Under the pieces are notes generated by a model that saw only the letters and a list, made by a program, of their open reading frames with translations, was not told the origin of the DNA and did no database searches. This document shows, piece after piece, positions 8,869 to 19,337 of a DNA stretch of 23,084 nt. Source of the DNA: Bondarzewia mesenterica (taxonomy: Eukaryota; Basidiomycota; Agaricomycetes; Russulales; Bondarzewiaceae). The DNA is taken from positions 1-23,084 of the forward strand of contig SGPL01000521.1 in assembly GCA_004802705.1 (NCBI GenBank), read 5' to 3'. A program made the position numbers and the translations under genes. Position 1 is the first letter of the stretch. Each line of letters begins with the position of its first letter.

Positions 8869-10547
8869 CAGCACCAAGTTCCTCCGAACTAGCACGATCT
8901 ATCACTCACGTCCACGCCTTCGCAGATCATCGTCCAGTCCCGGTGCGGACCATGATCACGATGTCTCCTTCTCGTCCAGCTATATCAGTGACGACGATAT
9001 CGAGCTGGACACATCAGACATTGAAGAGCAGACCTATCCGATTATTTCTGCTAGTCCGCAGGGGGGAAGGTTGCCTCTGGCATGCGGGTCTTTTCCACCT
9101 ACGCCGATCTCGTCATCTCCCACCCTCCAGAGCCTCCACTTCAGGATGGTCTGCGTCCGCCAGAACAGTCTCAGCGCCCATTCTCGCTTCGGGATTATCT
9201 CAAAGAGGAGCTTCTGGCTACAGACTTCGATTCTCACCAAGAGTTGAAATGGGAGAGTGTCAGTTACCTCCTTGCCATACCCTTGGCTACGGGAAAGGTC
9301 ATTCCCAATATCGCCAAGCCTCATGTTCAACATGAAAATCTATATCTGCTTTCAGATCATCGGCTTTGGCTTCGTTCTCTGCCTTGAATGTTTCCTTTAC
9401 ACATTTACCATTCACCCTATTCGATTCGTCCTTGCTTTTGGCGGCAAAGTCCTGTGAACAATTTCCTATGTTCGCTCTTTTGCCTTTCACCATCTGCTAT
9501 AGATCTCTGATCCCATTGGGTGAGCCGCGTGTATTGACAGTCATGCTTTCCGAAATGTTCGTGGACCGGCTTAAAATGCTTTAATCACAAACTTCAACCA
9601 TATCTGGCAATCCATCTATGACCGCTACACGGATGTGCTATGTCGCGACCTTGCCAGCGGAAGTGCATTCGGCTACCTTAGTGCGCGAACGGTACATGTT
9701 CTCCCATCTGCATCTGTGTAATTTTTTGAACTTTTTACGGTGTCGGGATGCAGCACACTTACGTAGACCAATCCCCTCTTGTCGCACGTCGCCTTGAATT
9801 CGCCGCGCTTCCGCTTGCAGTTCTAGCAATTCTCATTGGTTGGCAAGCCCGCCTGCCTGCTTCGATCGTCTCCCTCTGCACATGGTGCACCAACATCTGT
9901 TGACCATGCTTATTTCACTACATTGGCTTCTGGAACCAGTATCGCCAGTGTACAGTGGTGGACTTGGGCGGGCAAAAGCGGGTGGAAGGCGTGGTTCAGA
10001 CGGGGCATGTATGCGGACTGGGAGGCAGGCTGTTTTGAGACTGGCCAAATGGGGCACTCTGGGATTGACGTTCTGGGTATGGTGAGTCTGCATTTTCAGC
10101 TGTTTTACTATCTCGTGCCGGTCACTTTGCGGGAAGCTGATGCAGCGTAATAGTTTCGTAGTGGTGAAGATCATCATGGGTGTCAATCTCATAAGCTATG
10201 CAATGAAGCGAAAAGCGGGAATGGAGGCGAGGGAGGTCGCGGATAAAGTGAACGATTTTGGCCAGGATCCGATAGGGGAGGAACAAGATAAGCAAGTTCA
10301 TTACCTCGCCCTCTCATTACTTGGCCATATTTTCATCCACTCATCGTTTCTATCGTTGATTGACAATCTAGAGGTATAACCGAGAGCTAAAGACGCTTCT
10401 TGACAACACTCGGGAGGATGCAGCGCCAACAACAGAAATTGGCGAGCGTGAGCATGGGGGGGCACATCCAATGATGCGGACGGAAAGAAGAGGAGGCCGA
10501 AGTTGGAGGAATTGACGCGCTTTACGATGGTCAAACGGATATGGTAA
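8869..10547 (+). pseudogene. TAPT1/EMP65-family (DUF747) membrane protein gene, decayed or misassembled, middle missing
   Basis: The remaining pieces fit the family in order: an acidic N-terminal tail (SDDDIELDTSDIEE); SLRDYLKEELLATDFDSHQ with the following helix; after a 58-nt intron, IIGFGFVLCLECFLYTFTIHPIRF; then VLTVMLSEMFVDRLK and FNHIWQSIYDRYTDVLCRDL; YVDQSPLVARRLEFAALPL; and the C-terminal KIIMGVNLISYA, KVNDFGQDPIGEEQ and LEELTRFTMVKRIW, ending in TAA at 10545-10547. TAPT1 and yeast Emp65 are multi-pass ER membrane proteins. Roughly 250 residues of the family's central membrane region are absent between about 9505 and 9530. Further breaks: frame shifts near 9061-9066 (G6), 9450, 9576-9580 (A4) and 10455-10461 (G7), and an in-frame stop near 9900. 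Several need only one extra base in a short run, so sequencing error may add to real damage. Family call is good; no full-length product is possible from this sequence. Confidence 0.75.
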
Positions 10548-11712
10548 GGAATATGTTGTTAATCTTTTTTTTCGTGCGGAGATTAAGCTCCGCGATCTTT
10601 CTATCTCATTTTGATATATACTTGCTGAAGGCATGTATGTATTAATGTCATATCTTTTTCATCTTACATCGCTATCGAGCTTTTTCAGACTCAGAGTTGT
10701 CTTTTCAAATGACACGTGACGTTGGGTATCTGCTTGGGCAAGCTGCATCAACAAAAACATCTCACCGTGACTCTAGGCATCCACGAATCGGACTAACGTT
10801 GAACGTTGAAGGCTGATCAAGCTTCAATCACCATTGCATGGTATGTGGCGACCGCATGCATCGGAGAAGGCATTGCCTGGAGCTTGGCGAAGACATTATC
10901 AGCACCCTGCCAATGGGAGGAGACCCAGCCGCCTCGAGGCTCCATTACATCGCTTCGTCTTTTCGGCCGAGCAGGTCTCAAGAGTCGTGTAAGTATATCT
11001 TGGCTTCGAGTTGAAACCATAGCTTATTATGGGTTCATAGACAGAGTTGGCAACGCCGTACATATCACCAGTGGTGCGGGTTTGCCTTTTCGAAAGCAGC
11101 TCCACCGCTGATCCTTGACAGAGACCAACTTGACTGTAAGTAAATACCTTTTAAGTGATCTCACCTTCGGCTGGGATTGTAGGATGTTTGTCATTAAGTG
11201 ACGGCAGGCCAAGCTTAAGTTATATCAAAGGATGATTTCCGACTTTCCGATTCCTAAAGACAAAGGAGCAACTCAAGTCTGATAATAACCGCTGAGTCAC
11301 CGGCCTGTTCCATTCCTGTCTGTGAAGTTTTTTTCTAGATACGCCTTGTGATCTGACAGTCAGGATTCCTTTCTGTCGCTTCAGTCAGCAGTCGAAGTCT
11401 CACGAACATGTATTCCAATCTTCCTCCGCTCTTCTCTCTAACAACGAGCCTACTTACATCCCTGAAATTGAGTCATCGGCCCTCGCTGGCCCGTCCCGTA
11501 CTGTCAAACGGTATTTCTGCGTGAGTTTTGGAAGGGCTCACTTCCTTCGCTTCTCTTTTTTCGGTATCAATCATCTGAGTCCGGACTAATTATAATCCTC
11601 GAAGTGAGTCAATGCCGTGCCGCATCTTCATCTTGCAACTTATCGCTTTCTTTTGTGAAAAGGATAAATAGGGGTAGAGCCCTGCACCACCGTCAAGCCA
11701 CCCATCCACATC
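10548..11712. other. Intergenic stretch upstream of the P450 gene
   Basis: No recognised gene lies in these 1165 nt. A 101-codon ORF at 10806-11111 (+) has no family features, and an 87-codon open frame without ATG runs 11326-11589. A CACGTG E-box sits at 10713-10718. A nearby tandem AACGTTG motif (about 10794-10807) is too short to call a repeat. Most of this is likely spacer and the 5' region of the P450 gene. Confidence 0.4.
11664..11670 (+). promoter_or_regulatory. TATA-like element of the P450 gene
   Basis: ATAAATA lies 43 nt before the chosen ATG at 11713, followed by a CA-rich leader (CACCACCGTCAAGCC) typical of fungal 5' UTRs. The closeness implies a short leader. Confidence 0.4.
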
Positions 11713-14077
11713 ATGGCTCTATCAACTTCATTCCTGCCAGGCGTTGGACTAGCATCAGCTTTGCTTATCACATTCACTATTCTCTTGAAGTCTATACTCA
11801 GGCGTCGCCCTCTGAAAGATCTGCAAGGACCCACAGCCTCGTCATTCTGGCTTGGTACGTTGTCTGTACACCGCGACCTCCTTCCAATTGAGACACTGTC
11901 GTTCCAGGCAACGAAATAGATATCCACCGTCAAAATGAGGTGGGCGATCTGGACTTTCAATGGATTCGTCAATGGGGCACGGCGTGGCGTATCAACGGGT
12001 GCATGGGAGTAAGCATTCTCTTGACTCTCTTGCTCAATTTTAGACATTGACTGTTTTCAGTCCGACATTCTCATGTTAGCTGATCCTAAGGCACTTCAAT
12101 ACGTACTGCACACATCAGGATATCGTTTCCCCAAGTGTGCGGAACTTATTCAGACCCTTCGTCTGTTTGGTGGCGAGAGTTTGGCAACGGTACATGGTAA
12201 GTTGCAAGGCCTCGCACCGATTCGTGCCTGTGCTTATGCAGGGTGATCAGGGGAGGATCATCAAAGGCAGAGAAAGCTTTTGAATCCTGCATTCACTGCT
12301 CCGCAAATAAGGCAATTCCTTCCGTTATTTCAACGATCGGCCATGAAGGTCAATCACATCTCGCCATGATCTCCTCATTCGCTTACCGTCACTTAATACT
12401 CCCCCTTTCTCTACAGTTGGTACAAAAATGGAAAGATGAGGATCTTTCGTCCGGCGAAGCTACGATCAATGTCGCGTCATGGCTCTCGCGAGTAACGCTC
12501 GACGTAATAGGTGAAGGTAAGTGGGAAAATAGCTAGTCAGGCAAAAGTCTTGCGCTTGCTAAGTATAACTCACGAAGCCGGTTTCGACATTGATTTGGGA
12601 GCACTCGACAACTATGGCAAGACTGAATTGTCGCAACACTACAACAATCTCTTGTTCGCCCATACTCAGCTTCTGTTCGCGTAATTTTCGCTAATGCTGA
12701 CATGCACAGCCTTGACTCGACGTTATATCCGTCTTCATTTGACATACTATTCAAGTTTCTCTGGCGTTTTATTCCGATGAGTATTCTCAAATATGTCCGC
12801 TATTGGCCTTCACGGGAGTATACCCGGTTCCGCAAATACTTGGACTTCGCTCGAATTTTTTCTCAAAGAATCATCAAGAAAAGCGAGGCGCAGGGTGACG
12901 GCAAGGATATCATGAGCGTTTTGCTCCGTGCCAACTCATCCGAAAATCCCATGGCAAGGCTATCAGATAGCGAGATGATCGATCAAATGTCGTGAGTTTA
13001 TCTTTCGCCTTTTCACAGTCTCAATGAATATCAGCTCATCTTGCGAAGTGGGCTGCTCCTCGCAGGGCACGACACTTCCGGGACGACGCTCATATGGACC
13101 TTTTGGGAACTTGCTAAGGACCCTGTGTATCAGAGTAAGATACGAGAGGAGATAAAGGCTGCGCGCGCTAAAGCCATCGCCAGAGGTGACGTTGAATTCT
13201 CGGTGACTGATCTTGATGGAATGGTCCATCTGCAGGCGGCATTGAAAGTAGGTCAAGTATATTGTGTTGTCTGCCAGGCTTTGTTTCTGAACGCTTTATA
13301 GGAATCCATGCGGCTGCATCCCATTGTGTGGAAGATGACGAGGGTGGCGGGTGATGATGATGTTATTCCTCTGGCCTTTCCTATCACGACCAAGTCTGGC
13401 AAACAGCTTTCCAATATTCCCGTCAAGAAGGGTACACACGTTCTCCTTTCTATTTGCGGCTACAGCAGGTCAGCTGGTTTATGTTAATCTGTTGAAATAC
13501 TGCCGCTGATCTGCATATTCCGCGCTGCCGGAAGATTGCCCCAAGTCTGGGGAGCCGATGCCAATCTCTGGAACCCGGACCGCTTCCTCAAGATGGATAA
13601 GGGAAAGCAAACTTCCCTCGGCGTGTATGCTAATTTGTGAGTGATTTCATTTTGTCTAGATTTTTCCCGCTAATCGATTTGTTTTCAGGCTGAACTTCTG
13701 TACGTATGACAATAGACTTCGTGCTTGCTGCTTTTTAACGAGAGAATCGATCTAGCGGGTGGTCTGCGTGCATGCATTGGGTAAGTGGCTAGGTTCCGGT
13801 TACTGTGCACCACTCATGTTGTCTCTTTTTGACAGCTGGAGATTTTCGTATGTCCCATAACTACTCAAGACTTGGGCGATAATGCTAACTCAATACTTCA
13901 TACAGCGTCGTCGAGATGCAAGCGATTTTGGTGGCTCTTTTAGAAAATTTCGAGTTCTCCCTCCCGAAAGATAGCGACAAGAAGAAGATCCAAAAGAAAC
14001 CGACTGCCATCATGGTTCCTTTGGTGGAGGGATATCATGGATCCTGGATGGGATTAAACGTCAAGACTGTGACGTGA
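11713..14077 (+). CDS. Cytochrome P450 monooxygenase, intact, 540 aa
   Basis: Exons: 11713-11854, 11908-12008, 12061-12196, 12251-12348, 12417-12516, 12578-12653, 12710-12991, 13049-13247, 13302-13468, 13535-13636, 13689-13699, 13756-13780, 13836-13847, 13906-14077. They total 1623 nt in frame. The order is an N-terminal membrane anchor (about 8-27), a basic stop-transfer stretch (LRRRPLKDL), a short LQGP hinge, the C-helix region (GEDHQRQRKLLNPAF), the I-helix AGHDTS (317-322), K-helix ESMR (379-382), the NPDRF motif (447-451) and the heme loop FSGGLRACIG (471-480) with Cys478 as the haem ligand. All signature residues are present, so the enzyme should be an active ER-bound monooxygenase using NADPH-P450 reductase. 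It resembles expanded basidiomycete families such as CYP5144/CYP5150, but I do not assign a subfamily or substrate. No biosynthetic cluster surrounds it. The haem region is split into exons of 11, 25 and 12 nt. Confidence 0.95.
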
Positions 14078-14934
14078 TTGCGGTGAATAGCACGTTCTTC
14101 TGTGTCTCTTTCTGCCTCTTGCGTGGTTTGTCCTTTTCGTCGATAAGGTGTATCCCCTTGTATTCCGTCATGTCAACTCAAGAGTCTGTCCAATAGATAT
14201 GGTTGGTCTGAGATCGAAAAACTCTCTTGCACATACGTACTCACTCGTGTTGGCAGCCTCCGGTTCGTGAATAGCCATGAATACTGCGCAGCTGCCAAGC
14301 ATGCAGCAACCTCGCCAGTTACCCTCAACATTCCAGATAAGTAGATGGTGCTGCAAAGCCCAATGCATTGAAGCGACCTACATTAAGCCATTTGGTGCGA
14401 AAGGTCTAATCATTTATGGAGCGCTATCTGACTTCCCTACGATTCACGAGTTTTATAATGCTCACGTCCAAGCCCGTACTCAGCACTGGCAGGTACTTAC
14501 CTTTGTGTTGCAGTAAATTGCCACATATGACGGATGGAATGCCTGGTTGATATAAATACATCGGCTATGTTAATGCTGCTTTAAATAAACCGTGGTCCAA
14601 ACACCAAGCAAGTCAACCAGCAACTCGTCCGTCACCGATCACTACGATGGCCACTATCGCGAAGGAAGAAGGTTTTCATTCATGCATATTCTGCATCTCC
14701 AACCCATGTACTCTATAGGACTTCGGTCAATCCTTACGGAATAAATGACGCTCCTCTCATCTCCTAGATACGCCCGATGGACAAGCCTCACGGCGGTTAC
14801 GGTGAGTAGGGCATCACCGTAGATGTGGACGGGTATTAAAACACGAATTTCCCTGAGTACTGTATCTACGCACATGCTTGTAAGTCAGCTCTCAGTCGAT
14901 ACGCCCCTCTTCCATACCTACGACCACGACTTTC
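14078..14934. other. Intergenic region between P450 and GT69 3' ends, with a possible small gene
   Basis: These 857 nt hold the 3' flanks of two convergent genes. The second half has promoter-like features (see 14551-14558) followed by an ATG at 14647 and plausible GTGAGT and CTCAG splice sites. I could not join these into a convincing protein. An ORF at 14277-14516 (+) has no recognisable features. Confidence 0.35.
14551..14558 (+). promoter_or_regulatory. Perfect TATA box (TATAAATA) with no assigned gene
   Basis: TATAAATA lies 89 nt before an ATG at 14647. The interval is a CA-rich leader containing CAAGCAAGTCAACCAGCAAC, typical of strongly expressed fungal genes. The downstream reading frame starts MATIAKEE and then needs splicing that I could not settle. 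Confidence 0.35.
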
Positions 14935-16597
14935 TCATGACATCTTGAAGCTCCGATCGTGGATGACCTTGACCGCTTCGGGCCTTGTCGATTTTTCTGG
15001 CATGCGTTCCCAGATAGGATCCACGTCTGGCCCGTCGAGATCGCCAGCGCCGTCCCACCCCCAGCACCATACTGCAGGCAACACAACGTGAGCGACGTCA
15101 AGATTTTGGAAGTAATCAAAAAAAAAGGATATGCACCATGATCGGGCCCTGGGACGAAGTCTACCTCATCCCCCTCTTCCTCCGTAAACAGTCGGTCGTG
15201 AGGGCCAAACCAGGAGCGATCCTGTGGGTCTGTGCGTGGGTTATCAGGGAGACCGCCTAACCGTACATATCCTCGGATAGAGGTCAAGTTGCGCCGCGCG
15301 GGGTGGATGATATCGAATACTTTCTGCTCGCGGCCATCAGCTCAGGCTCCAGTTGTCGGACGAGAAGACTTACCCGATCATATGCAAGTTTGACGCGGGG
15401 CACCATTAGAATACGGCCGTATCCGGATTCCCAGTAGTCGTTGCAGATGAGTGAGCACTCAGATGCAGAACATTCCCCATCAACAATGCGCGCCATGCGG
15501 AAGCGTACGTGTGGAGGAGTATAGAAGGGCGCAGGGTCGAGGACAGCAATGCCATTCCAGCACGATTGGACCTGGATTGGGAGGTGTCGCTGGAAGCGCT
15601 CTGCAGAGGGCTGGTGGTGGAAGATGTTCTCAAACGGCGCATTCTCAAGCGCGGTACCGTTGACGTCGCGCGCGACCCAGTTGTCGTAGAATACCGGAGA
15701 GCCAATCTCGTCATGGTACATGTAGTCAGCGGCGCAAGTGATGCCCGCGTTGTTCCTCCGGCTCTGCCAAATCAGCTCGAGGAGGTCGTCGATGCAAGGG
15801 AGAATGTCGTTCATGAAGATGATCGTGTCAAAGTACTCGCCCTCCGCGTCGCGCAGCTCGTGCAAGGGAACGAACGCGGCGTTGCGTACCTCTGCCAGGT
15901 ATTCGATACGATGGTTGAAGGCACCGCGTGTGCGCTGCGATGTGCGGATTGTCACGCGCATACCCACACTGCGCGTTAACGCGTCGAAGATACGCAATAG
16001 GGCCTTGGTCTGATCCGTTGAACCGTTCTCGTATATAGACACGAACACGTTGTGGTACCCGAGCACAGATGCAACGCGGAAGAGCGTCGCAAACAGATCT
16101 GGGATGACGTCGAACGAGTTGTACAGATTGATTGCGAAAAAGTATTTGTGCTCCCCGCCCGACAGGTCTCGTCTGTGTTTGTAGTACGTTGCTTCTTCCT
16201 GGCTTGGGTGCGGGATAGGATCTAGGCCGCCGAGACCAAGGTCCATAAGCCAATTCGACGACTGAGTAGGGTTGTGCCCAATGAGGGGTGCATATCTTTC
16301 ACGCGCCTGCTGGGCGTAAAGAGGATTTGCATTCCGGGTGCACTCGCGGGTGTAGTGTGGGGATAAAGACGTCAGAAGCTCCAGGACGCGATATCGCTGG
16401 TCTAAAGTTGGCAGCGAAATGGAGGGTCGCGAGGCGTGAGAGGCCTTGTAATTTGGAGCGTGTCCGCCACGCCAGGACGTGGAGGTAGTGGAAGAGAAGG
16501 AGCGGGTGAGGAGGGCACCAATGATGATGCCAATCAATATGGCTATGGGCGTCGGGACTCGTCGTGTATAGCCCAAAAGGGTTGCTTTGGGTTGCAT
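14935..16597 (-). CDS. GT69-family glycosyltransferase (CAP59/CMT1-type alpha-1,3-mannosyltransferase)
   Basis: Exons on the minus strand: 16597-15374, 15323-15137, 15071-14935, totalling 1548 nt (515 aa) in frame. The junctions read AYDR|KVFDIIHP and GPDH|VWCWGWDG. It is a type II membrane protein: a short basic cytosolic tail, one membrane segment (about 15-30, PTPIAILIGIIIGALL), a Ser/Thr-rich stem, then the catalytic domain. Family blocks are FVSIYENGSTDQT (about 185-197), the likely metal/nucleotide-sugar site FMNDIL (about 261-266) and FYDNWVARD (about 303-311). Cryptococcal CMT1 transfers mannose from GDP-mannose in an alpha-1,3 linkage, and CAP59 is needed for capsule, so a Golgi role in wall or secreted mannan is likely. 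An in-frame ATG at 16705 adds 36 residues before the anchor; 16597 is preferred because it puts the anchor near the N-terminus. It is head to head with the SGNH gene at 17136. Confidence 0.9.
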
Positions 16598-17135
16598 GGG
16601 AAGCACCTGCCAGATTTTGTGAAAAGCCAGCAAATCAACCGACAACCAACAGAGGATCTGCTCAGGGGTTAAGATGTCAGAACAGCACGCCAGCTTTACT
16701 GACACATATCAGACGAGACCAAGCCTACCGATATGCGAACAACAAATACCGTCCAAGATTTGGTGTGGGCGTCGCGTGGGTACGTACGTGAACACCCGCT
16801 ACGGCTGAGTTAGAGGATGTGGGCCAGCAAGTCAATGAGGTGAACGCTTGTAGAGCTTAACAATTAGCATGCCTGTGTGGCCAGCAAAGATGAAGAGACG
16901 TACGATGAGAAATGAGACGGTGGTGGTGTAGGATTGAGGAGGAGGTTGGGACTAGAAATTGAAAGCGACGGAGGAGAGCTGCCGCCGCGGCCAGCCACCT
17001 CGCACTTGCCTCCCGCGGTCAATATCCGCACCCCCCGACGTCTAGCGCTGGCATGCTCTTTGTTTGATTCTGAACGACATTCCACTCTCTTCATCTCGTC
17101 TTTCGTCGTTTCAGAGTCTTTGTTGTCTCTGCGAT
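16598..17135. promoter_or_regulatory. Divergent promoter region of the GT69 and CAP64-like genes
   Basis: Start codons 538 nt apart point away from each other, so both promoters share this interval. A pyrimidine-rich leader (CTCTTCATCTCGTCTTTCG) precedes the plus-strand ATG at 17136. No sharp TATA box was found on either side. The shared region could allow joint control. Confidence 0.45.
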
Positions 17136-19337
17136 ATGATGCAGAGACGAGCAGGCAAGAATTTAGCACACATTGCTCCACCTACACCAGGCCTCGACAC
17201 TTCCATGGTTTCTGCCTCTAACGAAAAGCCCTTATCGCGTCTCAACCAGCGCAGTTTTGGCGTGACGAATCGGATATGGCTCATACTGTCCCTCTTCTTG
17301 TTCATCGTCCTCTTCACGCGCTTCATTCTGCCTTCCAGCACCTCCGACAACTACTATTACCGCCACCACTCCCATTCTTACTCTGCCAACTTGAAGCCGA
17401 CAAACTACCTCAATGCCTCAGAAGAGGTCGGCGAGAGTCCATTCGAGTTCTGTCCAACGTTTGGTCCAGGCGATGAGCTGTCGGAGAAGTATGGCGCTCT
17501 AGCGGTGTCTAAGAGTTGGTTGCACCTCGGGAGTGGCGCGCGCGTTCAGAAGGTCATTCACAAGGCCATGATCGGACAACCAGTGACGATCAGTATCATT
17601 GGGGGCTCAGGTGGGTACTATTTCATGTTTGACACCGCCTTCCACGCGCAACGTTCGAAGAGCGATAGGAGGCATCCTCCTTCACTGTGAAGGATGGATA
17701 ACGTTTCACTCTCTACTGATAGTGTGTATACCCGCTGTGTACTTCAGCTTTTACCACTTATTGATCGCGCTGTTCTTCGCTGACAGCTCGCAGTGCGGGC
17801 GGGTTCTTTTGACGACCAGTGATGGACTTTTGTACTGACTGTCTTCTCTCAGTATCGTCATGTCATGGCGCTGGCGATGATCCTATTGCGACCGACTGCT
17901 ACCCGTCACGGTTCTTTAATTGGTGGAATAGTATCTTCCCACACCCTGCCTCAGAACTCACAAATGGTGCTATGCGACGCACCAATTCTGAGTACTTCTC
18001 GTTCTGCAATGCCCACCACCTACCAGATTTCACGGACCTTGTTATCATCGAACTTGATACTGACGACGGAGCGTAAGCATTGCTATCTGTTAAATCTTTC
18101 CCCGTCCTTACCCTTTTTTTTTTTGCTTTAGCGACCGTTCAACGCTCGAAAACTTCGAACTTCTTGTCCGCTCTATTCTTCTTCGTCCAGATTCGCCAGC
18201 CATTATCATTCTCGGCCATTTCAGCCCGCAAGTGCACCAGCAAAATGGCTTCGCAGGACCCGATCACTGGCATAGCGTAGTTTCTCAATTCTACGATGTC
18301 CCCCACATCAGGTATGTCTACTTCCGACCACCCTAGCCACTCCCCTGACACGCCCTGCAGTACGAAATGGGCGCTCTATCCAATGTACATCACTTCGCCT
18401 TCGTCCATCAATCGGTACTTCACTGATCCCATTCTCGCCAACCCAACTGGCCATGCGCTCATAGCCGACATCCTCATCGCCTACGTCCAATCTCAAATCT
18501 GTGTGACTTGGTCTGCAGCGACGGGTAGGGCGTATGAAGGCGGCGGGAGCACGCTTCCTGTATACTACGCGCTTGGTGGGGGCGACGAACAAGTCAAGCA
18601 ACCGACAGACGCAAGGGGACTTTTTGGTGGAAAGGGCCTGCGTAAAGGTGCAGTAGGCGAGGACCTTGACGCGGACGACGAAGACTCCAAGCAACAAGCG
18701 AACTCCCTTCCTGCCCAGCTTGCAAATCAGCTGAAAGTCCCTCCGTCGCGCATCGCGTCGTTGCCTGAGGACCTGCAATCCCGCGCATTTGAAGAAATTG
18801 AGCCTATCTGCGTGTCCGCTAATGACCTCATCAACCCGCTGCCACCCTCTCTCTTCTACGGCTCAGGATGGCACGCGTATCACCCGCCTTCGTCATCACC
18901 TTACGGCATCCCAATTGCAAATGTTGGCGCAGGGCCCGCCTCTAGCAGCGCGGCACATTATTGGTACTCGACACTGCCAACCAGTCGGCTGCGTATACCG
19001 GTCACGGTCGGAGCGGGCGACGTGGGGATCTATTATGTGCGGGAGCCAAGGGCAGTTGTTGGGGAAGGGAGCGATGTCGAGTGTTGGGTGGATGACAACT
19101 ATCAGGGTGCAAAGGTGATCGCGAACGTGGCCGATATCGGTGAGAGCGTGCCTGCGTAAGTCTTCTGTTTTCTCGTATGCTCCTTGTCGCTTGAGACCGA
19201 CCGGCAATTCGCTTGACAGGCTGGAGATGATCGACCGTTTTGTTGCGCGTGGCTCGCATTTTGTCGAGTGCCTGCTTATGGGCGACGAGGGACAGGGCGT
19301 CTCGCCCTTCAAAATCATCGGCATCTTCACCACCTAG
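17136..19337 (+). CDS. CAP64-like SGNH-fold type II membrane protein, 595 aa
   Basis: Exons: 17136-17610, 17853-18072, 18132-18311, 18361-19155, 19220-19337, totalling 1788 nt in frame. After an approximately 45-residue cytosolic tail comes one membrane helix (about 46-65, NRIWLILSLFLFIVLFTRFI), then a lumenal domain. It starts with an SGNH block I-like turn (IIGGSVSSCHGAGDD), followed by cysteines near CYPSRFFNWWN, a VIIELDTDD strand and SPAIIILGHFSPQV. The end of the fold is NPTGHALIADIL. A Gly/Pro/acidic insert follows, then a beta-rich C-terminal part (WVDDNYQGAKVI, HFVECLLMGDEG) that may be a second domain. The family is close to what fungal genomes call capsule-associated CAP64-like proteins. 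SGNH proteins in this setting often O-acetylate or deacetylate glycans, so action on the glycan made by the neighbouring GT69 is an inference. The start is the first of two ATGs at 17136/17139. Intron 1 (242 nt) is unusually long. Confidence 0.8.

Noticed and set aside
15509..15979. 156-codon plus-strand ORF
   Set aside because: It is antisense to GT69 exon 1, which holds the catalytic motifs on the other strand.
16598..16705. In-frame upstream ATG for the GT69 protein
   Set aside because: It would put 36 residues including several cysteines before the basic tail and membrane anchor; the ATG at 16597 gives a normal type II layout.
18308..18778. 156-codon minus-strand ORF
   Set aside because: It is antisense to the CAP64-like exon 18361-19155.
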